In this document: piece after piece, positions 1 through 7,757 of the stretch
Numbering within the stretch: position 1 is the first letter of the stretch
How the letters are laid out: every line of letters starts with the position of its first letter
Source: Candidatus Thorarchaeota archaeon MP11T_1
GTDB taxonomy: Archaea; Asgardarchaeota; Thorarchaeia; Thorarchaeales; Thorarchaeaceae
NCBI GenBank assembly: GCA_002825515.1
Contig: PJET01000142.1
Location: 1 to 15,028 of the forward strand
Length of the DNA: 15,028 nt
Direction of reading: 5' to 3'
Position numbers and translations under genes: made by a program
Notes under the pieces: generated by a model
The model's input: the letters and a program-made list of their open reading frames with translations, nothing else
Database searches by the model: none
Told to the model about the DNA's origin: nothing

Positions 1-670
1 CATAATGTGCTCCTATAGCAACTTCATCATTTGATGTCCCGTCGCCATCAAGAATCGCAACTACGTTGTGAGAATCCAGTTTTTCTGTAACTTCAACTTC
101 GGTTTCAATTTTAACAACCACATCGCCATCTTTCATCATTGAGATTAGAGAATCTCCCTCTTCTTTGGTGACACATACTACTGGTATTTTGAGCAGCCCT
201 CCTGGAATAACAACAACTTTCAACAGATCTCCTTCATCCGGCGCTGCTATAATCAGACCCTCATATCCAAGCTTTACAGCACGAAAGTATGTCATCCTCG
301 GACTAAGGTAAGTATCTGGTCCCCATTCAGAGAAAGCAATCCGGCTTTTTCCTAGTGAGGAAGAACTCAATTCTTCTTGATCGATGGGGACAAGCAACCC
401 TTGGATTGACTCAGTTTTGCCATGGGGAAATAAGGCAGACTCCACTTCCTTTTGAACCGGCTTGGTTATTGCTACCTTGCAGGATTTGGGGTCCCACCCG
501 ACCACATCGAATGGTTGCTTCTCGACTTTTGAGAAACCATAACTCAAAAGGCTGTCATGAAGGAAGTTAGCTGCTTGGACCTCTGCTTCTGTTCCTGCAA
601 CCTTCTGCCCAAAAGAACAAAGATGCTCAACTGTTTTTTTAATCTCAGAGATAGATGTCTTTTCAACCAT
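1..670 (-). CDS. M28-family zinc metallopeptidase with PA domain (5' part, cut by window edge)
   Basis: Reading the minus strand from ATG at 670 gives an open frame of 223 codons that runs off the left edge. The ATG is preceded by GAGGT at 681-677, six bases upstream. Roughly residues 105-200 look like a PA (protease-associated) domain, with the segments AVKLGYEGLIIAAP, VVVIPGGLLKIPVVCV and DGDVVVKIETEVEV. It is followed by NVVAILDGDG and then VAIGAHY at the edge. In M28 aminopeptidases a PA domain precedes the catalytic core, and GAHYD carries the first zinc-ligand His, so the rest of the catalytic domain should lie outside the window. No clear signal peptide is seen, so a cytoplasmic location is likely. 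It is divergent from the amidotransferase-like gene and shares a 208-base promoter region with it. A CGAACA site (TGTTCG on this strand) lies 11 bases before the start. The exact substrate (amino-, carboxy- or dipeptidase) cannot be told. Confidence 0.85.
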   Translation of the reverse strand, partial: MVEKTSISEIKKTVEHLCSFGQKVAGTEAEVQAANFLHDSLLSYGFSKVEKQPFDVVGWDPKSCKVAITKPVQKEVESALFPHGKTESIQGLLVPIDQEELSSSSLGKSRIAFSEWGPDTYLSPRMTYFRAVKLGYEGLIIAAPDEGDLLKVVVIPGGLLKIPVVCVTKEEGDSLISMMKDGDVVVKIETEVEVTEKLDSHNVVAILDGDGTSNDEVAIGAHY

Positions 671-745
671 ATACATACCTCGAACAATTGATTGATGAAC
701 CATGCACTCTCTAAATGATTATTTAGTGCTGTATCAAGGTCTAAC

Positions 746-754
746 TATATTTTA
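746..754 (+). promoter_or_regulatory. Candidate TATA box for the amidotransferase-like gene
   Basis: TATATTTTA, the most AT-rich TATA-like element in the 208-base divergent gap. A start of transcription would fall near 775-780, between the TGAACA site at 755 and the TGTTCA/TGAACA pair at 786-801. Called by eye. Confidence 0.4.
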
Positions 755-801
755 TGAACAATCTAAAGAAAGGTCCCAACATGTATGTTCAACACTGAAC
801 A
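755..801. promoter_or_regulatory. Candidate operator: TGAACA at 755 and TGTTCA-ACAC-TGAACA at 786-801
   Basis: TGAACA 755-760 directly follows the TATA-like element. TGTTCA 786-791 and TGAACA 796-801 form an exact inverted repeat with a 4-base spacer. Starts are 31 and 10 bases apart. A CGAACA variant lies at 681-686, next to the divergent peptidase start. Positions over the promoter and likely transcript start would suit a repressor. Confidence 0.5.
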
Positions 802-878
802 AGACTAAACAGCACCTAAAGAGTCTTAACCAATTCTTTGGCATGAATGGTATTCTGAGCTTGTACCGAGGATTATTG

Positions 879-1865
879 ATGACGCAGAAATTCAAGTCAG
901 CCTTCATCTTCCTTACATTTCTACTCACGACACTGATGTTTGCGATTCCTGCAGATTCAGGTGAAATCCAAACAACTGACCTAACTGGTATTAACGTGGC
1001 AATCTATGAAGGTGTTACTGATGAACAATCGTCCAGTTTCTCAAGTAGAACTGCTTTGTTCTGGATGTTCCGATGGATGAATGCTACAGTTGTTGTTGTA
1101 ACTGCAGAGGACATCAGAAACGGAATTCTTGATGACTATGATATTGTTGCAGTCCCAGGAGGATGGGCGTGGGCGTATTTCCAAGACCTTGGTACTTTAG
1201 GGGTAACAAAAATTCGACAGTTCGTTGCGAATAGGGGTGCATACTTTGGGGTATGCGCTGGGGCATATTTTGCATGTGATAACATCAGATGGGAGGGTGA
1301 ATATATATCATATTCACTTGACTTGTATCCGAATATTGGAAATGGACCCATATACGAAATTGCAGCTTGGCCAGGTCATAATATGACACGAATCAATCTG
1401 AATAAAGCGATTGATGGTCCAGATATCTCAAAAGAGCCTGACTCTCACACTGTGATGTACTATGGTGGACCATATTTCGAAACCAGTGGCACAGAGGGAG
1501 TCATTACTATCGCTACTTATGACGTCAATGATGAACCAGCAATAATAGCATATGAATATGAACAGGGTCGCATAGTGCTCTCTGGCCCTCATGTTGAATG
1601 GGAGGAAGATGCTGATCGTGATGGTGTTGCCTGGGAGAATGTGTATGATGATGAAGGGTCTGAATGGAATATGATGCTACAGATTAGTCTTTGGCTATCT
1701 GAGGATGAATTTGAAATTACTGCGATAGATTCCACTACTTCTACAATATCTGGTGAAACTCCAACGACCACGGTACTCCCTTTAGATGTTGAACCAGCTC
1801 TTGGATTAGCTGGTGTTTTAGTTGTTCTTGCTGTTTTAATAGCAGCTTATAGACTGAGAAAATGA
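879..1865 (+). CDS. Secreted, membrane-anchored glutamine-amidotransferase-like (BPL_N-like) protein
   Basis: 328 residues from ATG 879. The frame is open back to 702, but only ATG 879 has a ribosome binding site (GAGG, 868-871) and begins a signal peptide (KFKS followed by a hydrophobic stretch ending near AIPADSG). The body (about 35-245) has a class I glutamine-amidotransferase-like fold, closest in pattern to the biotin-protein-ligase N-terminal (BPL_N) family: VAIYEG strand, VPGG at 92-95, nucleophile elbow GVCAGAYFAC with Cys126, and GPHVEWEED with His238 and Glu240, which could complete a Cys-His-Glu triad. A Thr-rich spacer (about 285-300) leads to a C-terminal membrane helix (about 307-324) ending in RLRK, so the domain should face outside. 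Partners and reaction are unknown; no ligase or synthase partner is adjacent. It lies directly before the peptide importer and carries the same TGTTCA-type sites upstream, so a role in handling imported substrates is possible but inferred. Confidence 0.8.
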   Translation: MTQKFKSAFIFLTFLLTTLMFAIPADSGEIQTTDLTGINVAIYEGVTDEQSSSFSSRTALFWMFRWMNATVVVVTAEDIRNGILDDYDIVAVPGGWAWAYFQDLGTLGVTKIRQFVANRGAYFGVCAGAYFACDNIRWEGEYISYSLDLYPNIGNGPIYEIAAWPGHNMTRINLNKAIDGPDISKEPDSHTVMYYGGPYFETSGTEGVITIATYDVNDEPAIIAYEYEQGRIVLSGPHVEWEEDADRDGVAWENVYDDEGSEWNMMLQISLWLSEDEFEITAIDSTTSTISGETPTTTVLPLDVEPALGLAGVLVVLAVLIAAYRLRK

Positions 1866-1885
1866 GTAATTTAGCTATTGAAATG

Positions 1886-1893
1886 TATAAAAC
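1886..1893 (+). promoter_or_regulatory. TATA box for the importer operon
   Basis: TATAAAAC, identical to the octamer at 12153. A transcript start would be expected about 25 bases downstream, near 1912-1916, which coincides with the first TGTTCA site. This leaves an untranslated leader of about 90 bases. Confidence 0.55.
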
Positions 1894-1909
1894 CGATCAC
1901 TTGAGTGCA

Positions 1910-1966
1910 TGTTCATGACTTTAGCACTGTGTACAAGAGTGTTCGGTGGGTTTTAATGTGTGTTCA
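1910..1966. promoter_or_regulatory. Candidate operator array TGTTCA-TGTTCG-TGTTCA before the binding-protein gene
   Basis: TGTTCA 1910-1915, TGTTCG 1940-1945, TGTTCA 1961-1966, all in the same direction and 30 and 21 bases apart. They lie on and just after the likely transcript start, where a bound protein would block transcription. The order A, G, A of the last base is the same as in the array before the corrinoid protein. Confidence 0.5.
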
Positions 1967-1994
1967 ACCATATATTCTGACTAGCTAATCTTCA

Positions 1995-2002
1995 GGAAGT
2001 GA
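1995..2002 (+). promoter_or_regulatory. Ribosome binding site deciding the TTG start of the binding protein
   Basis: GGAAGTGA differs by one base from GGAGGTGA and ends 5 bases before TTG 2008. It overlaps GTG 1999, which makes that codon an unlikely start. Confidence 0.5.
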
Positions 2003-2007
2003 GATCT

Positions 2008-3942
2008 TTGAAAAAAGAGAAAGCAATCCTATCACTGACATTAGCGGTCTTCATGATACTACCAGTGTTTGCCTTCATACCAACTGCGGTTGTAGGGCAG
2101 ACACCCAAGATTGTCAAGATAGGGATGTTTGAGGAGCCAGATAGCCTCAATCCCGTAATGGCCGCCAAGATTAGTGCATGGGAATTTATCAACTGGATCT
2201 TTGATCCATTAGTACGTTGGGACGATAACTGGGGAATTCAACCCGGTCTCGCTGAAAGCTGGGAGTGGGCTGCAAATGGGTCTCAGTTAGTTATGCATAT
2301 AGACCAAGATGCAGCATGGCATGACGGCACTCCGTTCACAGCACATGATGCAAATTGGACGCTCTTTACTTGGACCTGGCTTGGATTCTGGGTTGGTCAG
2401 ACACCTCGTATTGATCATAGAAATATTAGAGTTCCAGACGACTACACCCTAGTCCTTAATTTTGTGGACAGTGGTTATGAGAACATATCAGAATGGGCAC
2501 TTGGAGGAGCATATAATAACGCTTACAACGGAACGCCAGTAGCAATTAACCAAGAGGCATTCCTTACAGGACTTACCTATGTGCCAATTCTTGCAAAACA
2601 TCTATGGAATCCTCTCACTTGGGATGATCCATTCTATGGAACTGAAGGTTCATCAGGATACTTCCAGACCCTTGGTTGGCAGGATTGTATTTGGTGGGGT
2701 ATGCTAGACCCAGCATGGCCTACACCTCTCAACGGTACTGGTGCATTCATGTTGGACGAATGGGTGGTGGGCGAATATATCAAGCTCGATGCCAACCCCA
2801 ATTATCACCTTGGTGCACCAAAGATTGATGGAATTCTTATCACCTTCTATGACACAGTTGAAGTTATGACTGAGGCTGTCAAAGCCGGCGATATAGATTT
2901 CTGTGAATCAGCACCCGCATTTATTGAGCTAGGAACTATACCTGACACTGTCACCATTAATGAGAACGCATGGATGGGCTGGGAAGGGATACTTGTGAAC
3001 CAATTCTATCCTTACCTAAATGCTTCAGGTATCCATGATGGTCGTGGACCCAAGCATCTTTCACTCCTTGAACATGCGGTTAGAAAAGCTATGAACCAAG
3101 CCATAGATAAAGCGCAAATTGCTGAAGTTGCATATCTCGGACATGCAAATGCTGCTGACTCATTGATTCATACTGAACTCAAATGGCATAATGATGCACT
3201 CATCACTTATCCCAAGGGAGTTGCTGAAGCAAGAGCAACTCTAGAGGCTGCTGGATGGGTAGAGAATCTCGATGGAGTCTATCAAAAGAATATAGGTGGA
3301 ACCATTGAAACGCTGTCATTTGAACTTAAGTATGTTACAGGAATTCCGACTGATTTCACAATTGTTTCCTTGGTCAGTTCCTATCTTGAGGCTGCTGGAT
3401 TTGATATCACAACCGTTCCATTGGAAGAAACAACATTTACTGCAGACATTGCTACAGACTTGTGGAACTTTGATATGGCTCTCACTTTTTACAGCCAGAT
3501 TGCAGATCCAAATAGCATGATGCAGTATATGACAAGTGACAGCTGGATCAATCCCAATGGTGTAAACATCCCAAGGGTTGATGAGATATACAAACAACAA
3601 CAATTGACTGATGATGCCACAAGAGCTATTCTCTGCGATGAGTTTCAGCAAATAATGTATAATGATTCCAGTATCATTGTACTCGTTGAGTTCAATGACA
3701 TCGAGCTTTATCGAAACGATGTCTGGACCTTCACTCACACTGACTGGCAGAGTGGTATTCTATCAATGTGGAACCTCGATTCATGGCTAGAGGTCGATGT
3801 GCCAACGACACCCACAACAACAACTACACCAACAGGGACTACTACACCACCACCTCCATTCCCAATGGAGCTACTTCTAGTGGTTGGTGCAGCAGCAGTG
3901 GTAGTTATAATTATCATTGCACTAGTAGTGAGGAAGAAGTAG
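2008..3942 (+). CDS. dppA: ABC importer solute-binding protein, family 5 (peptide/nickel type), membrane anchored
   Basis: About 644 residues. The frame is open from GTG 1999, but I prefer TTG 2008: GGAAGTGA (1995-2002) then sits as a well-placed ribosome binding site 5 bases upstream, and the protein begins MKKEK followed by a hydrophobic signal segment ending near AVVGQT. The mature part has the family 5 binding-protein layout: KIGMFEEPDSLNPV, FDPLVRWD, GLAESWEW and WHDGTPFTAHD near the N-terminus; NGTGAFMLDEW and LDANPNYH in the middle; AVRKAMNQAIDKAQIAEVAYLGHA later. The C-terminus is a Thr/Pro-rich stalk then one membrane helix (last about 25 residues) ending in VVRKK, the usual archaeal way to tether a binding protein to the outer face of the membrane. 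It starts the importer operon and is followed by a 27-base palindrome. Oligopeptides or dipeptides are the default substrate, but related proteins bind nickel, sugars or amines. Confidence 0.93.
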   Translation: MKKEKAILSLTLAVFMILPVFAFIPTAVVGQTPKIVKIGMFEEPDSLNPVMAAKISAWEFINWIFDPLVRWDDNWGIQPGLAESWEWAANGSQLVMHIDQDAAWHDGTPFTAHDANWTLFTWTWLGFWVGQTPRIDHRNIRVPDDYTLVLNFVDSGYENISEWALGGAYNNAYNGTPVAINQEAFLTGLTYVPILAKHLWNPLTWDDPFYGTEGSSGYFQTLGWQDCIWWGMLDPAWPTPLNGTGAFMLDEWVVGEYIKLDANPNYHLGAPKIDGILITFYDTVEVMTEAVKAGDIDFCESAPAFIELGTIPDTVTINENAWMGWEGILVNQFYPYLNASGIHDGRGPKHLSLLEHAVRKAMNQAIDKAQIAEVAYLGHANAADSLIHTELKWHNDALITYPKGVAEARATLEAAGWVENLDGVYQKNIGGTIETLSFELKYVTGIPTDFTIVSLVSSYLEAAGFDITTVPLEETTFTADIATDLWNFDMALTFYSQIADPNSMMQYMTSDSWINPNGVNIPRVDEIYKQQQLTDDATRAILCDEFQQIMYNDSSIIVLVEFNDIELYRNDVWTFTHTDWQSGILSMWNLDSWLEVDVPTTPTTTTTPTGTTTPPPPFPMELLLVVGAAAVVVIIIIALVVRKK

Positions 3943-3967
3943 AATCAAACAAACCTAGATTAGAGAT

Positions 3968-3994
3968 TGAACAGACAGAAATTCTGTCTGTTCA
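3968..3994. repeat. 27-base perfect palindrome between binding-protein and permease genes
   Basis: Arms TGAACAGACAGAA (3968-3980) and TTCTGTCTGTTCA (3982-3994) are exact reverse complements around one central A. The RNA could form a stem of about 12 pairs, followed by CCCCC and ATTTTT, so it may be an attenuator or an mRNA-stabilising hairpin giving more binding protein than permease, a common layout in ABC operons. The outer six bases of each arm are TGAACA/TGTTCA, 21 bases apart, so it may equally be a protein-binding operator of the shared set. Confidence 0.75.
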
Positions 3995-4029
3995 TCCCCC
4001 ATTTTTAATAGGCGAGAAGAACAGAGTAG

Positions 4030-6759
4030 ATGAGGATGGCACTAAGAGACGTCTTGATTAAGCGAATTGCACAAGCAATTGTAACAATATTCATTGTACT
4101 TGGAATCGATTTTGTGATTTTCCATATCCTTCCTGGAGATCCCATGACTTTCCTTGCTCGAAATCCGAATCTATCTGAAGTTGCCCAAGCAAGATTGATT
4201 GAGCAATTTGGTCTTGACAGACCGCTTTGGGAACAGTTCATCCTATTCGTTAGAAATTTCCTTAGCATGAACCTTGGAATGTCTTTTCATTTTAGACAGG
4301 AAGTAGGACCAATCATAATACATCATCTCGGAAACACCCTTATTTTGGTGGTTCCAGCATCAATAGTTGCTATTGTAGTTGGAATCTGGATAGGTAAAAA
4401 CTCAGCTTGGCGCCGAGGCAAGGCTGCAGATCTCGTAGGTCTCTTATTTTCGTTAATAACATACTCGATTCCCACCTTTTGGCTAGCTATGTTCTTTATC
4501 ATGCTTTTTGCATTTGGACTTGGTTGGTTTCCAGCAACACCAGGGTTGACTACTCCTGGCATGGATTTCACAGGTGATCCAATTGGTCTTGTCATTGATA
4601 TGATGGCTCACCTTATGCTTCCGTGGACTGTACTAATTGTAGCAATCTTGGGGTCATTTGCGCTAATCACAAGAAACGCTTTGCTGGATGTCCTAAGTGA
4701 AGACTATATGATTACAGCGAAAGCTAAGGGTAGGACAGAAAAAGAACAACTGAATAAGGAAGCAATGCCCAACGCGATGATTCCCATAACGACTGTGATT
4801 GCACTACAGCTAGGATTTTCAGTAGCAGGAGCACTTCAGACAGAGGTCGTGTTTTCCTACCCTGGAATTGGAAATCTTATCTGGGAAGGAGTTTACTATC
4901 GAGACTACCCACTCCTTCAAGCCAGTTTCTTCATGATTACGGTCGTGGTTGTGATTGCAAATCTAATTGCAGACTTCATCTACTTCTATCTTGACCCTAG
5001 AATTAGAGTAGGCGCTGAGTTTACGATTGGTGATAGGAAACCCCCACGACCACCATCACATTACGCTCTGATAATCATAGCTATAATCGCACTTCTATCC
5101 ACATGGGCAGTTATTGGAATTACTACAATTCTTCCCCTTTTTATTCTGATAATTTTCGTCAAGAGAAAGCCAATAACTCAGTTCCTGAGAAACCGGCTTG
5201 GGGCACTTAAACCTTCAAACTTGCTTTATGCATGGAAAAACAAACGTTCACAGATCTTAGTGCGATTCTCAGTAATTGCCTTGTTTGTAAACTTGATTGC
5301 GTTGGTTATTGTTGCCTTTTCAGGAGTCTTCATCCCTGAATGGGGTTTCTATTGGGGGGCAGCCTTTTTTGGTTTGAGGCGGTTCCCACCAATTCCGCCA
5401 GGTGTGGAATATCCTGAATGGGCACTTACTGTGGCTTCAATTGCCCATCCTTCAGTCATGCAAATCATTTTAGCTCTTATAACCTTTGGAATTCTTCTAG
5501 GTCGGAGAAAAAGCCTAGGTTCAGTCTTTGGCCGTTTTATCAGGACTCGAATGGGCATAGTAGGAATGTCTATTGTAGTAATGTTTGCAGGAATGACCAT
5601 TTTTGGTGATATTATAGCCCCATATGATCCTGAAGAATTCTTTACAGGACCGTGGTATAGGCCTCCTACTGTTCTGCCAGACACTCAAGTGTTTATGATA
5701 GTCGGTGGTATTGTATTACTTTTTGGTGCGTCATTATCATGGTGGATACTTGATCGATACAAGAGACCTGAGATTCCGAGGTATATCATCACTATTCTGA
5801 GTGGCGGTCTTATTCTTTTCATAGCCCTCATGTTTGGCATTCGATCTTTATCGGAAGAAAATCTAATCACCTTCATCTATTCAGGTGCCATAGGAGTCAT
5901 TGCAGGTGTTCTTATATTGAAAGGTCTCGTGAGTGCTAGAGCAGGATGGAATCTGCAGCAATCTTGGAAGGTGCATCTTCCAAGGTTCCTAATCGCTCTT
6001 TTGGGAGTCATTAGTGTCGGTTTTATTATCCAAGGAATCCTTCAAACACCATGGGTAGTTCCTCTTGATTTTCCAGGATTCCATTTCATGGGCACTGATC
6101 AGTTAGGCAGAGATGTATACAGCCAACTGATTATTGCTGTGAGAATAACGCTTCTAATAGGAATCATTTCAACGGGAATGTCGGTAGTCATAGGCACACT
6201 GATTGGTTTAGTTGCAGGCTACTATGGAGGCATGATTGATTCTTTCCTTATGCGATTTACAGATATTTTCTTCGTAATTCCTAGCTTGCTTCTTATGATT
6301 GTCATGGCTGCTGTGTTGGGACCATCGATAGTAACGCTCATTCTTGTGATTGGCCTTTTCTCGTGGCCCTCCACAGCACGTATTGTCCGAGGTCAAGTGT
6401 TGTCAATAAAAGAACGCACGTATATCGAGAGAGTAAAAGCAGTGGGTGGAGGTAACATATACATTATGAGCAAACATGTTTTAGCCGCAGTTGCTCCGCT
6501 CGTTGTTGCCAATACAATCCTTGTTACAGCATGGGCAATTCTATCTGAGGTAGTGTTAGACTTTTTTGGCTTGGGAGACCCCGCCATGATTAGCTGGGGC
6601 ACAATGCTATACCTTGCCTTCAGTGCAGGCTCAATGTCAAACAACCTGTGGTGGTTAGTTTTTCCACCCGGCATTATGGTAGTGCTTCTTCTTCTAGGCG
6701 TATCAATGGTAGGATATGCAATGGATGAGATTGCAAATCCAAGACTCAGGAGGAGGTAG
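4030..6759 (+). CDS. Single-chain DppB-DppC fused permease of peptide/nickel ABC importer
   Basis: 909 residues where the family normally has two separate subunits of about 300-340. Residues 1-328 are a DppB-type half: ILPGDPM, YSIPTFW, EAA-loop region KAKGRTEKEQ...EAMPNAMIP, FSYPGIG, ending DPRIRVG. Residues about 494-909 are a DppC-type half: RTRMGIVGM, APYDP, MGTDQLGRDVYS, FTDIFFVIPS, EAA-loop region RVKAVGGGNIYIMSKHVLAAVAP, FFGLGDPAMISWG, ending DEIANPRLR. Between the halves (329-493) are about four extra hydrophobic segments, and within the DppC half, between PPTVLP (545-550) and MGTD (687), is an insert with about four more. Even numbers keep both EAA loops in the cytoplasm. No stop or frameshift is seen. 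The start could also be ATG 4036. A T-rich TATA-like element (about 4002-4010) suggests a possible leaderless transcript in addition to read-through from the binding-protein gene. Confidence 0.92.
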   Translation: MRMALRDVLIKRIAQAIVTIFIVLGIDFVIFHILPGDPMTFLARNPNLSEVAQARLIEQFGLDRPLWEQFILFVRNFLSMNLGMSFHFRQEVGPIIIHHLGNTLILVVPASIVAIVVGIWIGKNSAWRRGKAADLVGLLFSLITYSIPTFWLAMFFIMLFAFGLGWFPATPGLTTPGMDFTGDPIGLVIDMMAHLMLPWTVLIVAILGSFALITRNALLDVLSEDYMITAKAKGRTEKEQLNKEAMPNAMIPITTVIALQLGFSVAGALQTEVVFSYPGIGNLIWEGVYYRDYPLLQASFFMITVVVVIANLIADFIYFYLDPRIRVGAEFTIGDRKPPRPPSHYALIIIAIIALLSTWAVIGITTILPLFILIIFVKRKPITQFLRNRLGALKPSNLLYAWKNKRSQILVRFSVIALFVNLIALVIVAFSGVFIPEWGFYWGAAFFGLRRFPPIPPGVEYPEWALTVASIAHPSVMQIILALITFGILLGRRKSLGSVFGRFIRTRMGIVGMSIVVMFAGMTIFGDIIAPYDPEEFFTGPWYRPPTVLPDTQVFMIVGGIVLLFGASLSWWILDRYKRPEIPRYIITILSGGLILFIALMFGIRSLSEENLITFIYSGAIGVIAGVLILKGLVSARAGWNLQQSWKVHLPRFLIALLGVISVGFIIQGILQTPWVVPLDFPGFHFMGTDQLGRDVYSQLIIAVRITLLIGIISTGMSVVIGTLIGLVAGYYGGMIDSFLMRFTDIFFVIPSLLLMIVMAAVLGPSIVTLILVIGLFSWPSTARIVRGQVLSIKERTYIERVKAVGGGNIYIMSKHVLAAVAPLVVANTILVTAWAILSEVVLDFFGLGDPAMISWGTMLYLAFSAGSMSNNLWWLVFPPGIMVVLLLLGVSMVGYAMDEIANPRLRRR

Positions 6760-6767
6760 TTTGATAG

Positions 6768-7757
6768 GTGACTGAAACATCTTCTTCAAACATCGAGATT
6801 GGGCAACCTCTACTAAAAGTAGAGGGTCTGAAGGTATACTATCACATTTCTCAGGGTGTAGTCAAGGCTGTTGACAATATTGACTTTACTGTAAACTGCG
6901 GAGAGTTTGTAGGATTAAGTGGTGAGAGTGGGTGTGGAAAAACGACCACAGCAATGACATTATTGAAGATATTACCTCGAGAGGGAGTCATTGAAGGGGG
7001 GAAAGCCCTCTTTAACGACAGAGATATTCTCTCTTTGAAAAAGAAGGAACTTCAAGCATTTCGGTGGCAAGAAATTTCAATGATTTTCCAAGGTGCTATG
7101 AACTCTTTGAACCCAGTTCGTCGTGTCATTGATCAGATGATTAATGCAATACAGATTCACCAACGGATACCGCGAGAAACAGCAAGGGAGATAGCACTTG
7201 ATTTGATTGAATCTGTTGGAATTGATAGTTCTAGAGCAAGGGCATATCCACATGAGCTAAGTGGAGGTATGAAGCAACGGCTCATGATCGCTCTAGCTCT
7301 TGTGTTACATCCACCTCTCGTTATTGCTGATGAACCAACCACAGCCCTTGATGTAATGATTCAAGCGCAAATTCTAGACCTTTTCAAGCAACTTAGGCAA
7401 AAAACGAGTCTTTCGCTTCTGATCATAACTCACGATTTGTCGGTCCTTGCTGAAACTTGTGATAAAGTCATCATTATGTACGCGGGCAAAATAGTAGAAG
7501 AGGCTGCTACTGACATACTATTCGATAAACCAGCCCACCCATATACGAGGAAGCTCATTTCTTCCTTTCCAAGTATTCTTGGTGATAAAGAACTAGATTT
7601 TATCCCAGGAAATCCACCTGATCTAATCGACCCACCAACCGGATGCAACTTTCATCCAAGATGTGATTATGCGACTGATCAATGCAAAACGGAGGAGCCA
7701 CCTCTCATTGACGAAGGAGGTCATCGAGTGGCTTGTTTCAGGAGGAATGAGATCTGA
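6768..7757 (+). CDS. dppD: Peptide ABC importer ATP-binding subunit DppD
   Basis: 329 residues from GTG 6768, with GGAGG at about 6752-6756 upstream inside the end of the permease gene. It carries all ABC ATPase motifs: Walker A GESGCGKT (52-59), Q-loop MIFQGA, signature LSGGMKQR (164-171), Walker B LVIADEP (184-190) and the switch His221 in ITHDL. The C-terminal extension is the oligopeptide-transporter type (HPYTRKL, PGNPPDL) and ends with four cysteines (293, 299, 306, 323), the arrangement that in characterised DppD-type subunits can hold a 4Fe-4S cluster. It powers import through the fused permease as a heterodimer with the next subunit. It has a normal length and shows no damage. Its stop codon overlaps the start of the next gene by one base (TGATG), which points to translational coupling. 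Confidence 0.94.
   Translation: MTETSSSNIEIGQPLLKVEGLKVYYHISQGVVKAVDNIDFTVNCGEFVGLSGESGCGKTTTAMTLLKILPREGVIEGGKALFNDRDILSLKKKELQAFRWQEISMIFQGAMNSLNPVRRVIDQMINAIQIHQRIPRETAREIALDLIESVGIDSSRARAYPHELSGGMKQRLMIALALVLHPPLVIADEPTTALDVMIQAQILDLFKQLRQKTSLSLLIITHDLSVLAETCDKVIIMYAGKIVEEAATDILFDKPAHPYTRKLISSFPSILGDKELDFIPGNPPDLIDPPTGCNFHPRCDYATDQCKTEEPPLIDEGGHRVACFRRNEI

Noticed and set aside
355..570. Plus-strand frame of 71 codons
   Set aside because: It lies opposite the M28 peptidase, whose minus-strand frame is continuous and has clear PA and GAHY motifs.
702..878. N-terminal extension of the amidotransferase-like protein to 702
   Set aside because: The added residues have no ribosome binding site, would bury the signal peptide and would cover the promoter and operator-like sites.
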